Of a stretch of DNA of 64,000 bases, positions 20,699 through 32,032 are shown piece after piece (position 1 is the first letter of the stretch; the number at the start of each line of letters is the position of its first letter). The stretch covers positions 465,000 through 528,999 of the forward strand of contig OW569360.1 of the NCBI GenBank assembly GCA_937625935.1, written 5' to 3'. Source of the DNA: Tetramitus jugosus. Taxonomy: Eukaryota > Heterolobosea > Eutetramitea > Acrasida > Vahlkampfiidae. The notes beneath the pieces are model-generated. The model was not told the origin of the DNA. It made no database searches and worked only from the letters and a program-made list of their open reading frames with translations. Position numbers and translations under genes: made by a program.

Positions 20699-21463
20699 AT
20701 GACAAAGTTTTCCCTGTCATCACTCGGACACATGTCTGTTTTTGTAGTCTTTTGTTGTGCTCTGTTGTTGTTCACTGGATGTGCAGTGAGAGCTTCATCA
20801 CTCAACATCAAGAGAGTTCATCTCATTGATTTTAACACGACTACTCAGCACTATCTGTTTAGAGGTAACTTCCCAGGCGATAGTCACTCATTCTCCTACG
20901 ATTTGTTGATGGAGTACGTGAGATCTCGTGCGCAAGGCGAAGCGGGTATCACATTGCCTGAAAAGTTGCGATTGGTTGATATTTCCCTGTTGCAAGATTT
21001 GATTAACCGATCTGAGCTCAAAATTGAGAGAGACTTCTTTGAGAAGAATGCTCATGTCGGTAGATTTGTTCATTGGACAGTCATTGGACATCCGATCAAT
21101 GCGTCTTCGCTGAGTGAAGGTGTCAGAAAGAAGATGGCTCTGTACACTCCAGATTGGGACTTGGAGGATAAGTTGGTTGATCGTATTGACAAGTTACACT
21201 CTTGGGTCCACACTCTATCAGCGGACGACGTTCCAACGGTATACTACGTTCACTGTTCTGCTGGTGTAGATAGAACGGGTGAAGTTTCTGGTTCCTACTA
21301 CATGCGTCACTTAAAATGGACATGGATGAAAGCTTTGCAATACGATTACCAAGTAGAACCGCGACCCATCAACAAGTGGAACCAAAATGCAATGAACTGG
21401 TATTGCTGGTGGATGTATTACAACGGTAACGGACCAGTCGATTGTGGCCTCGGATTAAATTAA
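20699..21463 (+). CDS. Secreted protein-tyrosine/dual-specificity phosphatase-like protein
   Basis: A 254-residue protein from the ATG at 20699. Residues about 11-32 are a hydrophobic signal sequence. The C-terminal half contains Y-V-H-C-S-A-G-V-D-R-T-G, a perfect H-C-x5-R-T phosphatase P-loop with catalytic Cys and Arg. The upstream R-G-N-F-P-G-D and W-D-L-E-D-K-L-V-D-R segments resemble plant/fungal atypical dual-specificity enzymes. A secreted or endomembrane phosphatase is unusual, since substrates would be luminal phosphoproteins, inositol phosphates or phosphosugars. The C-terminus is Trp/Tyr-rich. Divergent from the SAP gene by 162 bases. Confidence 0.75.
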   Translation: MTKFSLSSLGHMSVFVVFCCALLLFTGCAVRASSLNIKRVHLIDFNTTTQHYLFRGNFPGDSHSFSYDLLMEYVRSRAQGEAGITLPEKLRLVDISLLQDLINRSELKIERDFFEKNAHVGRFVHWTVIGHPINASSLSEGVRKKMALYTPDWDLEDKLVDRIDKLHSWVHTLSADDVPTVYYVHCSAGVDRTGEVSGSYYMRHLKWTWMKALQYDYQVEPRPINKWNQNAMNWYCWWMYYNGNGPVDCGLGLN

Positions 21464-21904
21464 TTTCCAATAGTAGTGAATGCCAAGGCGGGTAACTTTT
21501 GATCGAATCTCCCTGGTTACTTACCTATCACAGAGCTGTAAAGACATCATGCCGCGTTCGACTTTCCAAAAAATCGTGCCATCTTCTTCTTGCTTCAATG
21601 TGAACCTGGAAGTAGTTGTTCCCCCAAAAATCCAACGATGATTTCACAAGTTGGGAGAGATTCGTTCCGGATTATGGCGAACTCCGCTGCAAAAACGTTT
21701 TTTTAGTGATGACGGATGACGTTTGATAAACGACAGTCACTCCTAGTAGAGGCAACAAGGCGCCCAGCGTTCACAAAACCCAACTCTTCACACACATCGT
21801 GGTTGTTCTGCTCATCTTCCTTCCACCACCTAAAAAGAAAACAAACCAACTTCTACTTCTGCTGTAACACTATCACCACCTAAATCATACTTCTATCAAA
21901 GAAC
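21464..21904. other. Intergenic region, no gene seen
   Basis: This 441-base stretch lies between the phosphatase-like gene and the receptor-like gene. No reading frame or repeat stands out. The last 80 bases are CA/CT-rich and probably form the leader of the receptor-like gene. Confidence 0.5.
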
Positions 21905-24900
21905 ATGTTTAGCAGAAGAACTTCTTCTTCGATAGCAACTGCGCTCCTCTCAGCAGTTGTTTGTCTCGTCTTTTTGCTTGGTATGTACTCACACAACAAC
22001 AACATTTCATTTTTGGTAGTGGTGCTATCATTCACCACACTTTATTTTTTCTCTTTATGACATCCAAACAAGCAAACTAACACTGTTCATCATCACACAT
22101 TCTTTTTTTCTTGTTGCATTAAACCCAATTCCCCCTGGTATATACATCACATCTCCCCGTGAATGTAAATGTATCCCCTTAATGTGACTTCACACATTGG
22201 TACTACGACTACAAATCCAAATAGTTGTTACTCCATCGACACAAGGTGCAGCGACTGAATATTTTAAATTTACCGATTTTGCTCTCGGTTCCTCCTTTGT
22301 CTGCTCTATTACAAAGTACAATGGTAAGGTGCTTTGCTGGGGAGGTACTAACCTCGGTGACCTCAACAACGTTCCATCCTACAATGGAACATACAAGTCT
22401 GTTGCTGCAGGTAATGCTCATGCTTGTGCCATCAAGAGTGATGACACTGTTGTCTGTTGGGGAAGCACAACTGCTTCGTCCTCTGGTCCAGAGATTACAG
22501 GCCCAAATGCCTACACTGGAAAGGTGAAGGCTGTTGCTACAGGTTACGATCACACTTGTGTCATCAAGAGTGATGAAACGGTAGCTTGTTTTAGTCCTAG
22601 GGCAAATGATATTGCGATTCCACCTGATGTGACCACTGTTTGGGCCATCTCTGCAGGTACAGATTACACATGTGTCATCAGAAAGACACAACGTGACATC
22701 AGGTGCTGGGGTACTGTCTTGAGCGAAATGCCACAAGAGACCAACATGGATTCATTGTCTGCTGGTGGTCAACACGCTTGTGCATTGAACTCTACTGGAA
22801 GCGCATTCTGTTGGGGTCTTGACACTGAAATTGTTTTGGAGCCAAATGGCTACGCAGGTCCAATTTTATCCATTAGTGCTGGTATTGGTTCCACTTGTTT
22901 GATTGATGCCACCACCAAGGAAGGAGTCTGCTATGGTCCAAACCCAGAACCAGACGTTGTGAACTTTCCAACCTATTTGTCCTTGAAGACATCCACTGAT
23001 TTTTCATGTGGTATCATTGATGATTCCACCATGGTTTGCGGCGGCTCCAACACTTACGGTCAAACCGCTATTCCTTTGCCATCCACGTGTGGTGGTGTTT
23101 CACAGACTGACCCTACTGTCTGCTCTACTCACGGTTACTGCCACTCCAATGGAACATGTATGTGTAATGATGGCTTCGGTGGCGACACTTGCTCTCTCTT
23201 CACTTGCTTCGGATATGACCAAAACAACAACCTTACTTGTAATGGCAATGGTAACTGTACTGCTGTCGACGTATGTCAGTGTGCTGATGGTTATACTGGA
23301 CATGATTGCGAGCAATTCACTTGCTTTGGTCTAGGAGAGGCCGACGGTGCTGTTTGCAGTGGTCATGGTGCTTGTAATGGTCCAAACTATTGCGTCTGTA
23401 TCGGTGAATATTATGGTAGCGAGTGTGAGTTGTTCGATTGCTATGATCATCTGTTCAACTCTTCACAAGCGTGTAGCAATCACGGTACCTGTATTGACTA
23501 CAATAACTGTACCTGTGATAATTCCCATGGTGGACACAACTGTTCACTTCCAAAATGCTACGGTGTCTTGGCTGGTGCCTCTGGTGTCTGTAGCGGACAC
23601 GGTAGCTGTGACGCACCAGACATGTGTACCTGTGTCGACGGTTTCTATGGATCAAAGTGTAATCTGCCTTATCCTGTTGCATCTATTGCAGCTTCCGAGT
23701 ACGTTTCAAGTTGTGGCGACATCAAGATTGATGGTTCTCAAAGTTATACTACTGTTGGAACTAAATTGACGTACTTGTGGTCCTCTATTTACCTCGCTAA
23801 TGCCACAATTGCTCAAAACTTGAACAATTACTTGAATACTCAAAACAAGCCAATCATCTCTGTTCCAGTCAACTACTTGCCACCATCCGGTGGAGTTGTT
23901 ACTGTTCAATTGATTGTTAAGAACCAAGACGATCAGACTTCTCATGCCGTAACTACATCTGTCTCATTCAGCAATACTGTCACAAAGTCCATCAGTGCCA
24001 ATATTATTGGCGCAGCTGTTCAAACAACCATGAGATCTCGTGGTATCACTTTGTCTGGATATGCCTCGTTCCCTACATGTCTTACTCAACGTCCAACTCT
24101 GACTTATACATGGAAGGAGGGCTCCGCTACAGTTGGTACTGGCCCTGATTTGGTGTTCGGTTCCAATAGTTTGGTTGCTGGTACTCATACCTACCAATTG
24201 GTCATCAGTAATAGCGTTGATGCTAATGTAGCTTCTGCAGAAGTGACAGTTGAAGTCACTTCCAGCAAGCTTGTTGCTGTAATTGCTGGAGGTGATAGGC
24301 TAGTTGCACGATCCAGCGCAGTCGAATTGGATGCCTCCGGCAGTTATGATCCAGATAAGGCAGGTGAGCCTACTCAATTCGCATGGTCGTGCACAGGAAG
24401 CTGTAGTTCATTGCAAGCATTGTTGAGCACCACTACCGGCAAGCTCGCCATTCCTGCAAACATTTTGACCAACTCTGCTTCTTATTCCCTGTGCGTCACA
24501 TACAGCACCGTTTCAAGATCTAGCAAGACATGCACCAGTCTTCAAGTTTCAAGTGGAACTGTCAGCATCATTGATGTTTCTATGACGAAGACAAACCCAG
24601 TCATCACACGCAAGCCTCGTGTTGGTTCTCTCCCTGATTCTGTTAGATTCGAGACGACTATTGCCCCTGCGTACTCTGCTGCTACTGATGTTACATGCAC
24701 ATGGGCCTTGGACGGCACAACTGTTACATCAAGTAATGGTGTTGCAACAAGAAACTCCCTCGCTCTTTTCACTGAGAGCCTCGTAGAAGGGAAGACCTAT
24801 ACTCTGAGATTCAAGTGCGACAAGAGTGACAGTACTGCTTCTGGATGGGCCTCTACCGAGTTCACTGTCAACACACCACCTTCATCTGGTTCCGCTATTG

Positions 24901-26390
24901 CTGATGCAAGCACTGGTAGCGAAATGACAACCCTCTTCTCCTTTGCTGCTACTCAATGGACTGACGCTGATCTCCCATTGAGCTACTCATGGACTGCCAC
25001 TGACGCCAACAATGTCAAGTTGTTCACCACTTCTGCTTCTGCCCAAAATTCATTGAGCACTCTGTTGCCAGCAGGTACCATCACCTTGACTGTCACTGTA
25101 ACTGATAGCTTGGGTGCCTCATCAACTGCAACCACATCGGTCACTGTTACTGCTGCTTCCCAGACTGGCGCTGCCCTTATTTCTCTTCTCGATTCAACTT
25201 TGGACAATTTGTTCTTTGATGTCAACAGCGGTGGTGTGTCCAGTGCAAGAAACTTGTTGGTTCTCAGTGATATCATCATGAGCAAGCTTGCTTCCTTGAA
25301 TTCTGCAAGGAGATCAATCACTGATGCAGCATCATTGGTGGATAGACTTGTTGGATTGGTCAGCAGTACTTATGCAGGTATTGGTTCAGCCGAAGTTGAT
25401 ACGACACTCTATGAGCAAATCTCAACCAGTGTTTACAATTTTGCTACTTATCAGACAGTCTCCACAAATGCACAGGGTACTCTATTCACATTGTCCAAGG
25501 ATTTGATCAGCAGATCAAATACTCAAAATGTAAACTTTGCTCAACTGATGAGTACCTTGGTCGGTGCCTTGAATGCTCTGGCTAACAAAGACAATGCCAA
25601 ATTGAAGCAACTGCCAGACATTATCGCAAATTTGCAGGTCTTGATTGGTAGAGGAATTAATGGCTACGGTGAACAAGAGTTTTCTAGTGATGACTTAAAC
25701 ATGCTCGTTGGTAGATACTACACTGGAAGCATTGATTCAGCCATTTCCATTCCGCTTGGTGATGACTCCCAAATTACAGTTCAATTGACTAGCGATGGAA
25801 AGAACTTGCTTGTTAGCCAAACTTCTGGTGGTGATGCATGGTTCTATTCTCACATTTACAACTATACTCAATTGGTTGAAAGCGGTGCTATTACATCAGA
25901 CAATACTGAAAACTCTAATGTTGTGAGTCCTGTAATCACCGTCGAAGTCGTTCCAGGCAGCTATGACGCAAATGCACTGTCATCCTTCGATGACAAGACA
26001 TTCTTTACCATGGTTATCCCTGCCTCAACAGCAACTAACTCCATCGTGGAGTGCAAGTATTTGAGTGGAACTGGATGGAGCACTGAGGGATGTACTGTGT
26101 CTGCTCGAACAGCCTCCACCGTCACATGCTCATGTACTCACATGAGCCAGTTCATGGTTACCGAACAACCTGTTCGTGTGAACAAGAAGTCATCGAACGC
26201 TGTTGCTGTTGGAGTTGGTATTGGTGTTGGTTTGGGTATTCCTCTCTTGCTCATTGTACTATTGGTTGTAGTTGTAGTTGTTGCACTTTTGATTTACTTG
26301 TTGAGAACAAGATCAAACAAGTTTACAAACAGAAAGGAGTTGACTGATCTCGAACTTCAAAATGTCATGTATCGTGACGATCATATCTAA
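21905..26390 (+). CDS. RCC1-repeat / EGF / REJ-like / GPS single-pass receptor-like protein
   Basis: The main exon is 22225-26390 (about 1,388 residues). A signal-peptide exon 21905-21981 ends at donor GTATGT, and the acceptor is ATAG at 22224. As written, its phase is off by one base (see findings). In order: about six RCC1-type blades (22,260-23,060; repeated C-A-I-K-S-D and V-x-C-W-G); five tenascin-type EGF modules (23,095-23,670; C-x-C-x5-G-x2-C); PKD/REJ-like beta domains (23,690-25,150); a GAIN-like region; a GPS motif with C-S-C-T-H-M-S-Q-F near 26,130-26,160; one membrane helix (26,200-26,300); and a short tail. It resembles adhesion or cell-recognition receptors, with self-cleavage expected at Met-Ser. 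Ligand unknown. Confidence 0.8.
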
Positions 26391-26444
26391 TAAGAATCAA
26401 AACAAATAAAGTTTAACATAATATAATATTCAACAAGGCAGATT

Positions 26445-29400
26445 TTATTTGGATCTTGATTTTTGGTCACCGAATAGAATTTGTTGCAGCAAAGAGTCCC
26501 AATCGCACTTTTTACAGCCTTTGGGAGCTGTACTCAGCGTTTTTTCTTCAGCTTTTTCAGAGTCGAATACAACGAAGTCTGCTGCACTGATGACGTCCAC
26601 TTCATTTGCTTGACCAACCTGGAACAATAAGGACTTAAGATGTTTGTACTTGAATTTTGGTGCTTTGTCATTCAGGTCCTTGAATCTCTTTGTTACAAAA
26701 ACGTTCTTGTTCTTGAATGGTCGATCAAACTTTGGATAAATGGTATAGCTGTCCTCTGCTAAGAACTTGCCTTCCTTCTCTGAATCAAGCAACCAATTAT
26801 GCGATAAGACAAAGGTGCTTGTGAGACATGCTCCTAGAATCTTAATTGTTCTAATTCCCTGTGGTGCTATTACGTGAGTAATAGCTGGATCAAAGTGGTC
26901 TAAATTTCCGCTAGAGTCAAAGCAAACACCACCTAGACGTTCCACAATCTCTTCGTACTTCTTCTTGTCAGATAACGAGTAACCAGGAGTGGGTTTAGAT
27001 TCTTCAGGTTTGAATCCACTGAAGGAAACAATAGGTTGTTGTTTCTGTTTTTTGGCTCGTTTTGATCTTCTGGTAAGTCCATCATCACTCTCATCTGGGT
27101 TTGACACACTAGTGCTTTCTGGTTCTTCTGAATCTTTTGATTCTGAATCCTGTTGAGTTGCAGCTCGAGTTCTCTTTTTGGGAGTACTTGCTGATGATGA
27201 TGGAGCCTTTTGGGATGCTCTTTTTCGAGAGGGACTGTACACTATCTTTGAGCTCTGTGAAGGTAATTGCACTTGAGTATCAGAGTCTGGTACTTCTTCC
27301 TCCTCAGTTTTCGTAATCACAGGAGAGCTTCTTTCTTCTTCTCCTTTTTTGCGACGAGTGCCTCCTTCGTGCGCCTCGTCTGCTTGGGCGTTTTTACGTT
27401 TCTTTTCCTCTGTCTTCGAAAGTTTCTTTTTTAGTTCACCAATTTCTTCTTTGATTGTATTCATCTCGGCAGTACTTGCACGAATTTGTTCTTCTAATTC
27501 TTGCACGTGTATCTTGTGTTTTCTTTTCTCGTCTTGAGCAGTATTAAGCTCATCATTGAGAACTTTCTCATCCTCCGTTTTTTGGTCAATCTCAGCAGAT
27601 AAGTGGGCAATCTCTCTCTCCTGTTCCTCGCACTTTGCTTCGAGTTCTTTAAGTTTTTTTTCTTGGTTCTTCAATCTTGATAGCTCGTCTTGCGTCGAAG
27701 AGAACTGTTGCTCCAATTGTTCAAACTTCTGTTGGTACTTGTTCGATCTTTCCTTCTCTTCCTCTATCCTATCTTCTAATTTCATCATCTCTCTTTCTAA
27801 ATTAACGATCGATGCAGAGAGCTCTTTCTTTTCCTTATTGGCACTTTCGAGCAATTGTTTGAATGAATCAGCTTGATCTCTCTCGACTATGATTGCGTCC
27901 TTTAATGATGCTATCTCTTCTTCCAACTGAGCAACATTAGTCGTTTTTCTATCCAACTGTTCATCAGAATGTGTAAGCTTTAACTCTAACTCATCAATAG
28001 TGCGTTGAGCCAGTTTCAACTCCTTTCCTTTGCTCTCCAATTCAGTTCGTAGCAAAGATCCTTCTTCGCGTAGTTTTTCGACTTGTGTCTTGTTGGACTC
28101 AATCTCCTTATTCTTGGTGTCAACTCTGTCAGCAAGTTCTTTCTCAAGATCGGATATTCTTTCTGTTGCCTTAGATAATAACTCTTCTGCTCGTTGTGTA
28201 GAAGTACGATATTCTTCGAGTCTTAACTCAAGCTCGTCTCTCTGTTTGCTGTGTTCCAATACCTTATTCTCTAATTGCGATTGAGTTTGCAGAGCATTTT
28301 GTAACTGATCTCTTTCAGCTTCCAACTGACCTAATTGTTCCAACAAATCTTTGGATGTCTTAGCACTTTCTGTCTTTGCAATCTCCAATCTCTCCTCTAG
28401 TTGCTCCCTTTGTTCTTGTAACTTCAATTTTTGCTCTGTTTCCTGTTTGAAGCTTGTTTTCATTTGTTCGATTTCCGAACAGTATCTCTTATTGGATTCT
28501 TGTAGCTCATCAACTTGTTTCTGATAAGTGTCGATATGAGAGATTTTTTCCTTTAGTTTATCGTTCAAGGTGTTCCGCTCAAGTGCAGCACTCTCTTGCT
28601 CTTTTGCGAGCGTTTGTTTAATCTCACTCAGCTGTGTTTCCAAAGTACCAATAGCTGACTCGTGATCAATAGAGTTTGACAATTGAGTTCGCAACTGTTT
28701 TACTAGCTCAGAAGAGTCAGTCAACTCCTTCTGTAACAAGTTTGATTCCGCTTGAAGTTCCAATATTCGCTTTTCATATTCCTCGCGCTCCAAATTATTC
28801 TCAGCAGCGTTCTGCTCTTTTGATTGATCCATCTGATGTTTCAGCACTTGAATCTCATTGTCCTTGTCCTCGTTTTTCTTGATAAATTGAGAAACGGTAT
28901 CCTGCAATTGACGCACCTCCTGTTGCAGTGTCTCTTTTTCTGTTTCGTGCCTTTTGTTTTCTTCTTCTTGTTTCTGTTGCAAATCTCGTATTTGTTGGTT
29001 CAATTGTTCCATTTTGAGCAAAGAATCACTACCACCATTTTCATCCTTTTGATTATTCTTATTGTCATGATAATGACCACCATGTGATAGAGAAACAACA
29101 ATTCGATCTTGATCAATGTGATCGACATAATTCGAATCAACACTCTCTCTTCTCCTCTTTTTCAATGGTGGTGGTGAAGATTGTTCTTCAACATTACTTG
29201 TACGATCGATATTAATATTGTTGTCATCATCCCTGGTGGCCTTACTTTGGTCATTGTTATCAACAACTTCTGTTGTACTAGTTGTAGAAGTGGGAATGGC
29301 AGCCGCTTGGAACGAATACTTGAAAAATATCTCATTAAACTTGCAATCTATAATACATGAACAAATAAAAAAATTGTTGTTGTCAATCATAGGTCCATGC

Positions 29401-29595
29401 ATGTTTTTTGTTTTGGAATATGGATGAGTGAGCAGTAGTAGTTTGTTGCATACCTGCAATTTTACAATTCATGCGATTCATTTGTCTGTGACATGAAACA
29501 ATCTCATCTTCTTGTTCTTTTATTCGTCGTTTGAATTGTTGAATTTGTCTTCTGAGGAGAAGTTCAGTTGTGGAATTGGATGATGATCGAGCCAT
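26445..29595 (-). CDS. Coiled-coil protein with C-terminal tandem BRCT (two exons)
   Basis: Exon 1 is 29454-29595 and exon 2 is 26445-29347, with a 106-base intron (donor GTATGC, acceptor TTATAG), giving 1,014 residues. Exon 1 codes a basic helix. Exon 2 has a Ser/Asp-rich linker, a very long heptad coiled coil (about residues 130-690), a Lys/Ser/Thr-rich nuclear-type linker, and a C-terminal pair of BRCT-like domains (conserved H-V-I-A-P, hydrophobic W-L-L-D-S). Tandem BRCTs read phosphoserine in DNA-damage or replication proteins. The plan recalls animal/plant BRCT scaffold proteins, but no specific orthologue is recognised. It converges tail-to-tail with the receptor gene, 54 bases apart. 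Confidence 0.78.
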
Positions 29596-29839
29596 TGTGG
29601 TATGTACAAATGAAAGTGGGTAATGTGAATAATAAATAACTACACTCGTCGGACTACTAATGTTCAAACTCTTCTCTTGTTGTTGATGTAGTTTTTGTGA
29701 GTTATGAGATCGAAAAATCGAGGAGCCTCGATTCTGCCACAGAATTCGAGTATCGCTTCCCGCAATTTCTGGAAGTGGCGCAAAATTATTTTTCCGACGA
29801 TCAAACAAGCAAACCGAGTGAAAATAAAAGTTTAGAGCA
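29596..29839. promoter_or_regulatory. Shared divergent promoter, BRCT protein and ELOF1
   Basis: This 244-base gap separates the start codons of two divergent nuclear-protein genes. No specific motif could be identified; it is inferred to be a bidirectional promoter from position only. Confidence 0.4.
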
Positions 29840-30509
29840 ATGGGCAGGCGTAAGACCAGAAAAGCACCTCCAAAGAAGATGGCCGAAAAGATGGACACAA
29901 CATTTGATTGTCCATTTTGTAATCATGAGAAGAGTGTTGAAGCAAAAATGTACATCTTTTGTTTTTCTGTTGATTTTTTGCTTTGATGTGTGTTTTGTTG
30001 TTGGAAAGTAGTCAACTGACACACGAGATGGATAATATAGGGATAAGAAAAAGAATGTCGGAGTTGTAAGGTGTAGAGTTTGTGGTGCTGATTATCAGAC
30101 TAGAATCAATTGTATGTGTGACTTTTATGAAACAACTTGGTGTGAATTTCTTCACTTTGCTTCCATGTTTTTTCTGGCTCATCTCTCCGTATTGAACGAG
30201 AAAAAAACTAATATCTTTGATCTGTATTTGATTTTATGTACACATCATAATAATTATGATGATGATGATGATGACAAAATTGATGATGATAATGTGAAAT
30301 CTTCAGACTTGTCAGATCCAATTGATGTATATAGCGAATGGATTGATGAATGTCAGAGAATTAATCAAACAAATGATGATGATGACGAGGAAGGTGGTCA
30401 GAACGCAGATAAAGGAGGTGATCAATATGGAAATGATTATCAAGAGGATGATGATGATGATGATGACGCAGATAGATATGCATCTGACGAAGAACAGACA
30501 TTTTCATAA
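29840..30509 (+). CDS. ELOF1: Transcription elongation factor ELOF1, with acidic tail (three exons)
   Basis: Exons are 29840-29949, 30041-30111 and 30307-30509, with introns of 91 and 195 bases. Phases 2 and 1 fit exactly and give 127 residues. The start [13 protein letters not shown] and the C-P-F-C-N-H-E-K then C-R-V-C zinc ribbon are the ELOF1/Elf1 signature. [15 protein letters not shown] follows after the last splice. ELOF1 binds RNA polymerase II near the DNA entry channel and assists elongation and transcription-coupled repair. Animal ELOF1 is about 83 residues; here an extra tail of about 45 Asp/Glu/Gln-rich residues is present, as in the longer yeast protein. Confidence 0.92.
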
Positions 30510-30748
30510 CGTGTATAGACCAAATATCCTGTTTTTTTAAAGTATACATTGCACTCAGAGTGCAACCTGTAGTAAAGAACACATTCCCGAATTGTAATCG
30601 AAACATTTTCGGGTTGACTCCTTATTTCCCCCTGTGTCTGTTATTCGGACAAGAAATGAGTCCATAGTTGACCTAGATTGATGATCTATCGTCTCCTAAG
30701 ATTTGATGTTGTTCGTTCCCATGGCAAGTAACTTGTGTTCTGCCATCA

Positions 30749-31255
30749 TTATTGAGTAAGTTCTCCACCAGAGAAATCTGATTGTGCAACTAAAAACTCT
30801 TCAATCATACTCTGGATGGGTCTCGCGTCCTCTCTAGGAATCTTCCGACATATTTCGATCCATGAATTTAACCATAGGTTCAGAGCTAGTCTCCTGTCAT
30901 CTATCTTCACAGGATTCTTATTCCCAAAGAGCATTTTCCGAGGGAAGGAGGGAAGTGTACGTATGCCGTTGGTTCTGAGTATTGTTCGGAATCTGCTTAT
31001 CAGAACTCCATTCATCTTGTAACATTCGTTAAATCTCTTCCTTACTTTCCATTTAGAATCTCCACCGGAGCACTCCATGTGATAACACACGTACTCCTTA
31101 TCCTTCTTGTCTCTTTCAATAGTATAGTATTCTATTTCGACCTTTGTAACACGATCTCTGTTATTAAGATCTAAAGAGAAATATGAATTTTTGGTCTCCT
31201 GAACATTTACTATGTCACAATCACTCCTTTCCTTGTCTCTAGTTGATTCAAGCAT
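30749..31255 (-). CDS. PX-domain protein
   Basis: A 168-residue protein that is essentially one phox-homology domain. W-K-V-R-K-R-F-N-E-C-Y (the R-R/K-Y-x-x-F position), the L-P-S-F-P-R-K proline loop and D-D-R-R-L-A-L-N-L-W-L all fall in PX order. PX domains bind phosphoinositides, chiefly PI3P on endosomes. The core R-R-Y-S-D-F motif is degenerate (R-K-R-F-N-E-C), so lipid specificity is uncertain. No BAR or other partner domain is attached. It converges with ELOF1 across 239 bases. Confidence 0.72.
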   Translation of the reverse strand: MLESTRDKERSDCDIVNVQETKNSYFSLDLNNRDRVTKVEIEYYTIERDKKDKEYVCYHMECSGGDSKWKVRKRFNECYKMNGVLISRFRTILRTNGIRTLPSFPRKMLFGNKNPVKIDDRRLALNLWLNSWIEICRKIPREDARPIQSMIEEFLVAQSDFSGGELTQ

Positions 31256-31540
31256 TACTGTAGTTCGTTTTGTGGGCGACTTTTTGTCCGAAAATTATAT
31301 TGTCTGGCGGAAATATCACCCGACCTGGTGCTCAAACAGTTCATTGTTGTGTTAAACTATCACTCTCTTTTTTCTGACCAGATCTTATTAACGAGCAGTT
31401 GGAATGAATACAAAGGCAATGCTGGTCGGAATGATTGAACCTTCAGTCAACTCTTTTTTTCGGCGGGTAATTTTCGTTTTCCCTACAAAGAAAAAAATCG
31501 CAACAACAAAGCATCACCCATTACCCACCCATCAACAAAA

Positions 31541-31744
31541 ATGATTAGAGGAAGAGTCCACAAGCACATCTCTCCATTCCAACAAAGAGTCTTCGCTGGT
31601 TTTACCAAGGGTCTCCCACAAAGAATTTGGTTGAAGACCAGCAGATTTATTGCCGATGCTGGTCCAGCTTTCCTTCTCTACGCTGGTCTCTACACCTGGG
31701 CAAAGGAAACCAGACATCATGAAGAACTCCATGAAAGAGATTAA
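31541..31744 (+). CDS. QCR8: Cytochrome bc1 complex subunit 8 (QCR8/UQCRQ)
   Basis: A 67-residue protein. The N-terminal S-P-F-Q-Q-R-V-F and K-G-L-P-Q-R match the matrix-facing start of QCR8. The single membrane helix (about residues 41-55) ends in L-Y-T-W-A-K-E, like the family's V-Y-T-W-G. The subunit binds cytochrome b in mitochondrial complex III. Size is typical (70-95 residues). The start is set by the only upstream ATG, 37 bases after a CA-rich leader. Divergent from the PX gene by 285 bases. Confidence 0.85.
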   Translation: MIRGRVHKHISPFQQRVFAGFTKGLPQRIWLKTSRFIADAGPAFLLYAGLYTWAKETRHHEELHERD

Positions 31745-32032
31745 ATATTTTTCCAAATCTAATATTTGCTTGGAATGGGATCGTGCTTTTTTCGATATTA
31801 ATATTTGATACAATGCATGTGTCAGGTAGGAGCAGCGCAAAGAAGCACAACCCACATTGCAACTGTGCATGCCTGAGGGAGATTATTATTTGTGAAAATG
31901 GAACATCACATGGATGATGTTGTACAAACACACGCAACTGTTATTACACCAATAAAAAAAACCAATTAATGTTCAGGAACTTCTTTTGACCTAAAGCAGG
32001 TTTTTGACCTAAAAATTCGATCCGTGGATTGT

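Noticed and set aside
22209-22736. Minus-strand 175-codon frame inside the receptor gene
   Set aside because: It is a shadow of regular RCC1-type repeats on the plus strand.
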